Shown: in pieces, positions 57,692 to 64,000 of the stretch
How positions within the stretch are numbered: the stretch's first letter is position 1
Layout: the number at the start of each line of letters is the position of its first letter
Assembly: GCF_900637685.1 (NCBI RefSeq)
Contig: NZ_LR134388.1
Location: forward strand, 369,501 to 433,500
Direction: 5' to 3'
DNA length: 64,000 bases
Source of the DNA: Legionella sainthelensi
GTDB lineage: Bacteria; Pseudomonadota; Gammaproteobacteria; Legionellales; Legionellaceae
Translations under genes and position numbers: made by a program
Notes under the pieces: generated by a model
Seen by the model: the letters and a program-made list of their open reading frames with translations, nothing else
Told to the model about the DNA's origin: nothing
Database searches by the model: none

Positions 57692-58432
57692 ATGATGAAA
57701 GGCGTAGCAATAGTAACTGGAGGAACTGGAGGAATCGGTACCGCTATTTGCCAGCGATTGGCTTCCGACTTCCAGGTTGTAGCATGTTATTTTAAGAATG
57801 GGAAACATGAAGAAGCGAAACAATGGCAAGAAGAACAAAAAAAGCTAGGTTTTGATCTTGATATCGTTTATGGAGACATAGCTCAATTTGCAGACTGTGA
57901 AAAATTAATCTCTCTTGTTATGGAACGCTATCAGCGTATTGATGTTTTGGTGAATAATGCAGGCATCACTCATGATTGTAGTTTGCGAAAAATGACTCCT
58001 GAACACTGGCATAGCGTTATTGAGGCTAATTTAACGAGTGTATTTAATATGACTCGTAATATTATTCCCATAATGATTGATCGAGGTTATGGTCGTATCG
58101 TAAGTATTTCTTCTATCAATGGACGAAAAGGACAATTTGGTCAATGTAATTATGCCTCTACTAAATCTGCTTTATATGGTTTCAGCAAAAGCTTGGCGTT
58201 AGAAGTAGCAAGTAAGGGCATTACTGTGAATACGATTTCTCCAGGTTACATCGAAACGCCTATGCTTTCGTCTTTAAAAGAAGATGTTCTAAATTCAATA
58301 ATATCGAGTATCCCCGTTGGACGTTTGGGTCAGCCTAAAGAAATTGCTGATGCCGTCGCTTTTCTAGTATCCCCTGAAAGTGGTTTTATCACCGGAGCTA
58401 ATTTGGATATTAATGGTGGTCAGTATATGTAA
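57692..58432 (+). CDS. phbB: Acetoacetyl-CoA reductase-like SDR (copy 1)
   Basis: A 246-residue short-chain dehydrogenase with GGTGGIG for NADPH, NNAG, and the catalytic Ser-Tyr-Lys in SSINGRKGQFGQCNYASTK. PhbB/PhaB reduces acetoacetyl-CoA to (R)-3-hydroxybutyryl-CoA for polyhydroxybutyrate. I chose ATG 57692 with GGGAG upstream. It is the first of a tandem pair; the next gene starts 75 bases downstream. Confidence 0.9.
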   Translation: MMKGVAIVTGGTGGIGTAICQRLASDFQVVACYFKNGKHEEAKQWQEEQKKLGFDLDIVYGDIAQFADCEKLISLVMERYQRIDVLVNNAGITHDCSLRKMTPEHWHSVIEANLTSVFNMTRNIIPIMIDRGYGRIVSISSINGRKGQFGQCNYASTKSALYGFSKSLALEVASKGITVNTISPGYIETPMLSSLKEDVLNSIISSIPVGRLGQPKEIADAVAFLVSPESGFITGANLDINGGQYM

Positions 58433-58441
58433 ATGATAATG

Positions 58442-58470
58442 TCCTGGTTTAAAAGCCAGGATATCAGTTA
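58442..58470 (+). terminator. Hairpin between the two SDR genes
   Basis: TCCTGG (58442-58447) with CCAGGA (58456-58461), followed after 8 bases by a short T-rich stretch. It may reduce read-through into the second copy. Confidence 0.5.
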
Positions 58471-58507
58471 TTTTTAGCCCGTCCTTTTTTAAAGAATAGA
58501 GAATTGT

Positions 58508-59254
58508 ATGCACAAAAATAATATGGCGTTGATTACTGGTGGTACCGGTGATATTGGTACTGCGATAGCCCAAGAATTAGATCCATTATATACCCATGTT
58601 TTTGCCCTTGATTTGATTTCGGAAAAGCAAGGCCAAGCATGGGAAAATGAATTAAAGGAACAAGGGTATAAGAATATTCATTTTCGCCATATGGATGTGA
58701 CGGATTATGAGCAATGTGGCAATGTTATTTCTTCGCTTATTAAAGACTACGGCAATATTGATGTATTGATTAATAATGCCGGAATTACTCGAGATGCTGT
58801 ATTTACTAAAATGACTAAAGAGCAATGGGATGAAGTGCTTACTGTTAATTTGGATGGAATGTTTCATGTGACTCGCCATGTAGTTGAAAACATGAGACAA
58901 AACGAATACGGTCGAATCGTTAATGTTTCTTCTGTGAATGCGCAAAAAGGCCAATTTTCCCAAGCGAATTATGCAGCATCAAAAGCAGGTGTTTATGGAT
59001 TTACGAAAAGCTTAGCACAAGAGTTAATGGGTAAAAATATTACTGTGAATAGTCTTTCTCCAGGGTATGTTGATACGCGACTGATGAAGGGGATTAGACC
59101 TGATATCCTCGAAGCAATTATTGACCAAATTCCTGCAAAGCGCTTAGCCGAAACTCAGGAAATCGCTTGGGCAGTTGAATTTTTAATTAGCGAAAGAAGT
59201 CGATATATAACTGGGGCTAATTTGAGTATCAATGGTGGCCTTCATATGTATTAG
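58508..59254 (+). CDS. phbB: Acetoacetyl-CoA reductase-like SDR (copy 2)
   Basis: A 248-residue paralogue of the previous gene, with GGTGDIG, NNAG and SSVNAQKGQFSQANYAASK. The two proteins are clearly related but diverged, so the duplication is old. Both keep all catalytic residues. The pair may serve different chain lengths or conditions. phaR follows 62 bases later. Confidence 0.9.
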   Translation: MHKNNMALITGGTGDIGTAIAQELDPLYTHVFALDLISEKQGQAWENELKEQGYKNIHFRHMDVTDYEQCGNVISSLIKDYGNIDVLINNAGITRDAVFTKMTKEQWDEVLTVNLDGMFHVTRHVVENMRQNEYGRIVNVSSVNAQKGQFSQANYAASKAGVYGFTKSLAQELMGKNITVNSLSPGYVDTRLMKGIRPDILEAIIDQIPAKRLAETQEIAWAVEFLISERSRYITGANLSINGGLHMY

Positions 59255-59316
59255 AATTTCAGTATTTTCTTTATGAATAAATGCAACTAAGATCTTTTTC
59301 GCTATATGAGAGAAAT

Positions 59317-59715
59317 ATGACTCGTTTAATTAAAAAATATAAAAATCGTCGGCTCTATGATACGGAGACTAGCCAGTATATTACTCTTGAAGAGTTGCAA
59401 CATTATGTTATCGATAATGTATTATTTAAAGTAGAAGACTCTCTCACAGGAAAAGATTTAACTAACTCCATTTTATTGCAGATTATTGTTGAGATGGAGG
59501 CGGGAACCACTCAATTTTTATCCCCTGAAATTTTACGACAAATTATATCATTAGCAAATCATCCTATGCAGGCCTCGTTAAAACAGATGATGGAGCAAAT
59601 GTTTCAAGTCATGGAGAAGCCATTGCAAAATAATCCTTATGCCCAGGCAACTGAAACCTGGAATCAACAAATGCAAAAAATGATGCAACAATGGCAAAGT
59701 ATATTTAAAGGTTAA
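59317..59715 (+). CDS. phaR: Polyhydroxyalkanoate synthesis repressor PhaR
   Basis: A 132-residue regulator. The N-terminal DNA-binding part MTRLIKKYKNRRLYDTETSQYITLEEL is the PHB/PHA-accumulation regulator signature. PhaR senses PHB granules and represses phasin genes. I chose ATG 59317 (12 codons after the first ATG) because GAGAG lies upstream and it gives the family start. The C-terminus is Gln/Met-rich and helical. Confidence 0.92.
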   Translation: MTRLIKKYKNRRLYDTETSQYITLEELQHYVIDNVLFKVEDSLTGKDLTNSILLQIIVEMEAGTTQFLSPEILRQIISLANHPMQASLKQMMEQMFQVMEKPLQNNPYAQATETWNQQMQKMMQQWQSIFKG

Positions 59716-59766
59716 GTCTTAATGATCCTTTTTATGGTGCATTGCAAAAAAATATGTTTTAACCCA

Positions 59767-59796
59767 TTGACAAATCAACAGTGTATAGTCTAATAT
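59767..59796 (+). promoter_or_regulatory. Sigma-70 promoter of the phasin gene
   Basis: TTGACA (59767-59772) and TAATAT (59791-59796) with an 18-base spacer. The transcript would start about 27 bases before the ATG. The region TTGTGCATTGCAACATA just downstream, with its TGC-rich inverted halves (TGCATTGCA), could be a PhaR operator; that is inference. Confidence 0.65.
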
Positions 59797-59829
59797 AAAA
59801 TTGTGCATTGCAACATATTGGAGAATATC

Positions 59830-60123
59830 ATGTATCAACAAAACTTTGACAAATGGACTGAAATAGCTAAGAAAATGCAAGAGCCTTTTCAAGCGATGGC
59901 TGAATTAAATGTTAAAACATTACAAGGTATTAATTATCTTAAACCCGAAGAAATCGCAAGTATTAAAAAGCCAGAGGAACTATTAGAGAAACATATTAAT
60001 TTGGCTGTTGAAAATGGACACAAAACTTTGGATTACCTCCAAAAATCTTTTCAAATTATTGAGAAAGCGATGTTAGGTTTTGTGCAGGAAGCCAAAAAAA
60101 CAGCTGCTGAAACAAAGCATTAA
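59830..60123 (+). CDS. Phasin (PHA granule-associated protein)
   Basis: A 97-residue helical protein of the phasin family (FDKWTEIAKKMQEPFQAMAELNVKTLQGI), with the amphipathic helix content needed to coat PHA granules. I chose ATG 59830 with TTGGAGA upstream. It follows phaR, its likely repressor, after 114 bases. No PHA synthase gene is in the window. Confidence 0.87.
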   Translation: MYQQNFDKWTEIAKKMQEPFQAMAELNVKTLQGINYLKPEEIASIKKPEELLEKHINLAVENGHKTLDYLQKSFQIIEKAMLGFVQEAKKTAAETKH

Positions 60124-60610
60124 TGTGCTATTTCTTTAAGAGCAGCTCAACTCATTATATTTGGGCTGCAGTTATTCTTTCTGTGTAGTCACTTAGTCCC
60201 AACACACATGTTTTCTGAAGAAATAACGGTTAAACTCAATTCCAAATATTTTTATTGAAAACGTAGTCAATATGACTTTCGGTGCATTATGTAGAAGGCT
60301 CAGAATAGGATTGCATTCTGCTACTCCTCGCCACGTTAAAGTTATTTCTATGTCGAACTCACGTTAATTTAGTAGATTCAAGCGCTTTTTCTGGGTTAAA
60401 ATGCATAAAGTTATCTCATCTTTAGGTAATCTCTCAATAAGTCTGGAGAAAAGAAGTTGCCGTATATTCTATGGATGGTACGCAAAATCTAGGATCTGAC
60501 TCAATGTCCTTCCTTCTTAAGGAGATAAGTTACAGGATACTTGAGTGGTTACCTCTTTATCGGACGACCTTCATTAAAGGAGGAGGGAATTACTAAAATA
60601 GGGGCAATGA
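60124..60610. other. Long intergenic region before lptF
   Basis: About 490 bases without a gene I can defend on either strand. No strong hairpin or repeat stands out. The last 20 bases hold an AGGGG ribosome site for lptF. The length is unusual for this compact stretch; a small RNA is possible but not shown. Confidence 0.45.
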
Positions 60611-61690
60611 TTGATTATTTTTCGTTATTTGGCCAAAGAAGTGTTGATCACTTTGATTTCGCTAACATCCATACTCGTGTTGATTTTTTTGAGTAATCAG
60701 TTGATTCAATATCTTAATCGAGCGGCCTCTGGCAGTATTCCGGGGGTTATCATCATGAAACTGATGATGCTCGAGTTACCTACTTTGCTTTGTTTGCTTA
60801 TCCCTTTGGGTTTTTACATCGCCATGTTACTTGCTTATGGTCGTTTGTATGCTGAAAGCGAGATGACCGTATTACGTGCTTGTGGTTATGGCCCACATAA
60901 ATTGTTAAAACATAGCCTCATTATGGCTACTGTTGTGGCTTTTATCGTAGCTATCGTGATGATTTGGGGAAGTCCTTTAATTTACATTGAGCGTGCAAAA
61001 TTATTACGCTCCACTGGAATACAGACCCTAGTGCAAACTATTATGCCGGGGCGTTTTCATGCTATTAACGAAGGCAAAGAGGTATTTTATGTGCAATCCA
61101 TGAGTCGAGACCATACTAAGGCCGAACAAGTGTTTCTTGCAAAACGAACTACAGTAGACGAGAAAACACGCTGGGATGTATTATGGGCAGATCAAGCTTT
61201 TGCAGAAACTGATCCAAAAACAGGTGAAGATTATATTATTCTCCAAAATGGTAAGGAATACCAGGGAGTTCCTGGCCATGCTGATTATCAAATTGCTGAA
61301 TTTGGTCAGTATAAAGCACGACTACCTCATCCGGTGGTAAAAATATCTGAAGATTTTCGCACTATAAGTACTGCCAATTTATTTCCATTCAATAATCCCG
61401 ATCGTGCTAAAGCAGCTGAGTTACAATGGCGTTTTTCTGTACCCATTATGGTGTTTGCTTTGACTTTAATCGCAGTTCCTTTAAGCCGTATTAATCCTCG
61501 ATCAGGTAAATTTGCCAAGTTATTACCGGCAATTATTATTTATATTATATATGCTAACTTATTATTCATTGCTCGAGATGCTATGGTGTCTGGAAAAATG
61601 CCGCAATGGTTAGGTTTATGGTGGGTACACCTGTGCATAATTGCATTTGGATTATGGCTGATCTGGCGTAATCAGGCAAAACTGGCATGA
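60611..61690 (+). CDS. lptF: LPS export permease LptF
   Basis: A 359-residue permease of the LptBFG ABC transporter that pulls LPS from the inner membrane. Six membrane helices in two groups of three flank a periplasmic domain. The conserved coupling segment (YGRLYAESEMTVLRACGYGPHKLL) and ERAKLLRSTG are seen. The start is a TTG at 60611 with AGGGG 6 bases upstream; the overlapping ATG at 60607 is in another frame. It overlaps lptG by 4 bases. Confidence 0.95.
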   Translation: MIIFRYLAKEVLITLISLTSILVLIFLSNQLIQYLNRAASGSIPGVIIMKLMMLELPTLLCLLIPLGFYIAMLLAYGRLYAESEMTVLRACGYGPHKLLKHSLIMATVVAFIVAIVMIWGSPLIYIERAKLLRSTGIQTLVQTIMPGRFHAINEGKEVFYVQSMSRDHTKAEQVFLAKRTTVDEKTRWDVLWADQAFAETDPKTGEDYIILQNGKEYQGVPGHADYQIAEFGQYKARLPHPVVKISEDFRTISTANLFPFNNPDRAKAAELQWRFSVPIMVFALTLIAVPLSRINPRSGKFAKLLPAIIIYIIYANLLFIARDAMVSGKMPQWLGLWWVHLCIIAFGLWLIWRNQAKLA

Positions 61691-62757
61691 CTATGAAAAT
61701 ATTAGATCGTTATATTGCGAAAACCGTTCTCGGATCCATTGGTTTAGTTACTTTAATGCTGATTGGTCTCCAAATTTTTATTTTATTTGTTGATCAAATA
61801 AGTGATTTGGGGCGAGTCGATTTTGGGATTGTGCAAGCTACTTTTTTTGTGATGCTGCAAATGCCTTATCAAGTTTATTTATTTTTTCCAATGGCAAGTC
61901 TTCTTGGTACTTTAATCGGTTTAGGTATCTTAGCGAATCATAGTGAATTAGTCATTATGCGGGCGTCAGGTATGTCCATAGGCCAGATTACCTGGGCAGT
62001 ATTAAAGGCGTCCGTATTGCTCATTGTATTTGTTACAGTTTTAGGCGAGACCTTAGTTCCATACTTATCTCATTATGCAAATGATTATAAAACGGCAGCG
62101 ATTAGTGGTGGTCAAACCTTGCGCACGTCAAAAGGATTTTGGCTGCGTTATAACAATGATTTTATTTCAGTAGGAATAGTGCTTTCCAATAATGTCCTGA
62201 ATAATATTTATCAATTTCGTTTTGATAATCAACATCATTTGACAATGTCGCGTTTTATTCGTGAAGTTCGACATACTCCAACGGGATGGATAGCTTATGA
62301 TGTACAACAAACAGAGTTTGCTGACGATCAGACGAAAGCACAAACTTTTGCCTCATTTCCTTGGGATGTATCGGTAAAACCTAAGATTTTGACAATTAGC
62401 AGCATCGATCCTGATGAAATGAACTTACGTGAATTGAATCGATACATAAGGGAACAAAAACTGAATCATCAAAATGTACATAATTATCAGTTTGCTTTTT
62501 TACAAAGGCTTATTCAACCATTTACAACTATGGTTATGATGATTCTTTCTATTCCGTTTATTTTTGGTCCATTACGCTCAACTACTATGGGGTCGAAGTT
62601 ATTGGTGGGTGCCGCAGTAGGGTTTAGTTTTCATATTTTAAATCGCTTTTTTGGCCCACTAAGTACGGTGTTTCAATTACCACCAGAGTTATCCGCTTTG
62701 GGGCCAACGGTCATTTTTGCATTATTGGGACTTTATCTGATGAGAAGAGTACGGTAG
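61687..62757 (+). CDS. lptG: LPS export permease LptG
   Basis: The 356-residue partner of LptF, starting inside the lptF stop (ATGA). MKILDRYIAKTVLGSIGLV, the coupling helix HSELVIMRASGMSIGQ and six membrane helices with a beta-rich periplasmic domain match the family. The pair lptF-lptG is universal in gammaproteobacteria. Confidence 0.95.
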   Translation: MTMKILDRYIAKTVLGSIGLVTLMLIGLQIFILFVDQISDLGRVDFGIVQATFFVMLQMPYQVYLFFPMASLLGTLIGLGILANHSELVIMRASGMSIGQITWAVLKASVLLIVFVTVLGETLVPYLSHYANDYKTAAISGGQTLRTSKGFWLRYNNDFISVGIVLSNNVLNNIYQFRFDNQHHLTMSRFIREVRHTPTGWIAYDVQQTEFADDQTKAQTFASFPWDVSVKPKILTISSIDPDEMNLRELNRYIREQKLNHQNVHNYQFAFLQRLIQPFTTMVMMILSIPFIFGPLRSTTMGSKLLVGAAVGFSFHILNRFFGPLSTVFQLPPELSALGPTVIFALLGLYLMRRVR

Positions 62758-62880
62758 CTGTAGTTTAATTAGGCAAACGTTCCGGGTAATAGCTTTTGCT
62801 CTAAATTTTATCCTGGCTCTTTAATAGCCCCCTGTTATTGTGGAGGGGTGAGTTCTTACAAATAGTTAGAATTTTCGCTG

Positions 62881-62900
62881 CCTTCCGCAAAAGCGGAAGG
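62881..62900. terminator. Hairpin between convergent lptG and the coiled-coil gene
   Basis: Perfect 8-bp stem CCTTCCGC (62881-62888) with GCGGAAGG (62893-62900), loop AAAA. No T-run on either side, so it may be a weak bidirectional terminator. Confidence 0.55.
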
Positions 62901-62915
62901 TTCAGGAGTAACAGA

Positions 62916-64000
62916 TCAAAGATTGAGCGTATTTTGTGGCTCTTCACTCACATGAGTAAGTTCAGGTTGTATGGATATTTTATCGAGCTCAACTAAAACA
63001 GTGTCGATCAATTTTGCACGTTCTTCAATTTTCGCGACAAATGTCGTACTGTGGTTTAGGTTTTTTAAAAGAGCATGTATTTTTTCAGCATTTTCCGTCG
63101 AAATTCCAATTGCCTCTTCTAATTCCTTCGGACTTTTTTGGGCTAATGTATGGATAAGTTTCTGAATGTCATACGTGTCATTATTTAAATCTTCTTTAAA
63201 TTGATCTAATGCCTTCCCCTTTTGGTTTAGGTTCGTTCGTTGGTCTGTGGTTAGTCCTACAAGATCTGTAAGTCCTTGGAGTATCCAACGATTTTTAGTA
63301 AGTTCTTCAGTTTTTGTTTTTCTTGATTCTGCTAAATGATTTTGATGGGCTTCGCATAATTCACGTAATCGTATAATTAAAGCCTCGCTCTTGAATTGCA
63401 ATTGCACCATTGCAGGATAGGCTTTTTGTTTCTCCACAAAAAACTCATTTAATTTTACAATCTCAGCTTTATGGTTTTGCGCTGTATCCGAATCATCTAA
63501 TGTTTTTGCGAGCTTATCAAGAAGCTGTAAATTGAGTTGAGCCTCTTTTACTTGCACATCAAATGTTTTTACTTGCATTTGATTGAGAGAGACTCTTATA
63601 TTATTTACCAATGCCTTAGTTAAGAATTGATTTATCTTTTGTAATCGATCCTTCAATGCATCAATATCGGATAGGTTAAGAGGTTCTTTTGATGTTTCGT
63701 GTTTTCTTGTCTTTTCATGACGTAACTGTTCCACTTCGGCAAGTCGCTCATTAAAACTAGAAATCATTTCTTTGACAGCTATCAGATTCTTCGGTGTCTC
63801 TTCTTCAAGATTGTTAATTTCTTCTGCTACTGCAACTACATAGGCATCATATAACTTGCTATGAATCGTTCGTAGTTGTTTTTCTAGGTTTTCGACATCA
63901 GTAAAATCAATTTTTCCGGTTCCAATATGCATCAGAGCTCTTTCATTACGCAGCACTTTTACTTCTTCTTGCAGGGTATTAAAATAAGATAGTTTCTTCT
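62916..64000 (-). CDS. Coiled-coil-rich protein, N-terminus beyond window
   Basis: The reverse-strand frame is open from the stop at 62916 to the window edge, so the N-terminal part is missing; a GTG at 63956 is internal rather than a clear start. At least 361 residues are seen, almost all predicted helical with heptad-like runs of Leu and charged residues (VENLEKQLRTIHSKLYDAYVV, DALKDRLQKINQFLTKAL). The end is EEPQNTLNL. I do not recognise a domain. Large helical proteins like this are common among Legionella Dot/Icm substrates, but the last residues do not make a strong secretion signal by eye. Confidence 0.7.
   Translation of the reverse strand, partial: KKLSYFNTLQEEVKVLRNERALMHIGTGKIDFTDVENLEKQLRTIHSKLYDAYVVAVAEEINNLEEETPKNLIAVKEMISSFNERLAEVEQLRHEKTRKHETSKEPLNLSDIDALKDRLQKINQFLTKALVNNIRVSLNQMQVKTFDVQVKEAQLNLQLLDKLAKTLDDSDTAQNHKAEIVKLNEFFVEKQKAYPAMVQLQFKSEALIIRLRELCEAHQNHLAESRKTKTEELTKNRWILQGLTDLVGLTTDQRTNLNQKGKALDQFKEDLNNDTYDIQKLIHTLAQKSPKELEEAIGISTENAEKIHALLKNLNHSTTFVAKIEERAKLIDTVLVELDKISIQPELTHVSEEPQNTLNL

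Noticed and set aside
1-64000. CRISPR array, transposase, integrase or prophage genes
   Set aside because: No regular spaced repeats and no recombinase or phage motifs were seen in any frame I read.

Overview
The window looks like chromosomal DNA of a Legionella species or a close relative in the Legionellales (Gammaproteobacteria). The base composition is AT-rich, and the housekeeping proteins are gammaproteobacterial (FtsYEX, RpoH, LolB, MutM, LptFG, Fis, Prs). The block sdhCDAB-sucABCD, pdxH, a LetE-like gene, a Fis gene, prs, tRNA-Gln, lolB, coaD resembles the L. pneumophila chromosome as I remember it. The ispE gene that often sits between lolB and prs in other gammaproteobacteria is absent, which fits the mevalonate pathway used by Legionella. 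The genus call is inference; no 16S rRNA gene is present.

Layout. 1-833 (-): M16 zinc protease, cut by the window edge. 895-4408: ftsY-ftsE-ftsX-rpoH. 4568-6415: two alpha/beta hydrolases. 6710-10712: a Pls-type (poly-amino-acid synthetase) NRPS broken by two single-base frameshifts. About 11019-23463: a complete Pel exopolysaccharide locus in the order pelA, pelB (split in two genes), pelC, pelD, pelE, pelF, pelG (frameshifted). 23465-26007: a PelX-like sugar-nucleotide epimerase and a metallo-beta-lactamase/Rieske hydroxylase-like protein, joined to the Pel locus by tiny gaps or overlaps. 26084-27751 (-): panC and panB. 28122-29881: hydrolase and zapE. 30103-32781: feoABC behind a Fur-box-like palindrome. 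32918-33538: unknown gene. 33856-43827: succinate dehydrogenase, 2-oxoglutarate dehydrogenase E1/E2 and succinyl-CoA synthetase. 43926-49492: pdxH, letE-like gene, SseB-like gene, MFS transporter, DUF945 protein, fis. 49884-52443: prs, tRNA-Gln, lolB (all -) and coaD. 52424-57583: ggt, plsC (-), mutM plus a small membrane protein (-), fatty-acid desaturase. 57692-60123: two acetoacetyl-CoA-reductase-like SDRs, phaR and a phasin. 60611-62757: lptF-lptG. 62916-64000 (-): a coiled-coil protein cut by the window edge.

The accessory part of greatest interest is 6.7-26.0 kb. PelA, PelB, PelC, PelD, PelE, PelF and PelG together would make, modify and export a cationic amino-sugar polymer under c-di-GMP control; PelD keeps an RxxD I-site. 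The downstream epimerase could supply UDP-GalNAc. The MBL/Rieske protein has the domain pair found in enzymes that turn N-acetyl into N-glycolyl groups (CMAH, NamH), so this Pel may be chemically modified; that is inference. Three genes here (the NRPS at two places, pelG, and probably the pelA 5' end) carry apparent one-base deletions in homopolymer runs. Restoring one base at each site gives protein lengths that match the families closely. This could be gene decay, slippage-based on/off switching, or sequencing error.

Regulatory signals I can support include a near-perfect sigma-54 promoter followed by a perfect A/T hairpin upstream of the letE-like gene, a Fur box at feoABC, sigma-70 promoters for sdhC and the phasin gene, and several hairpin terminators.
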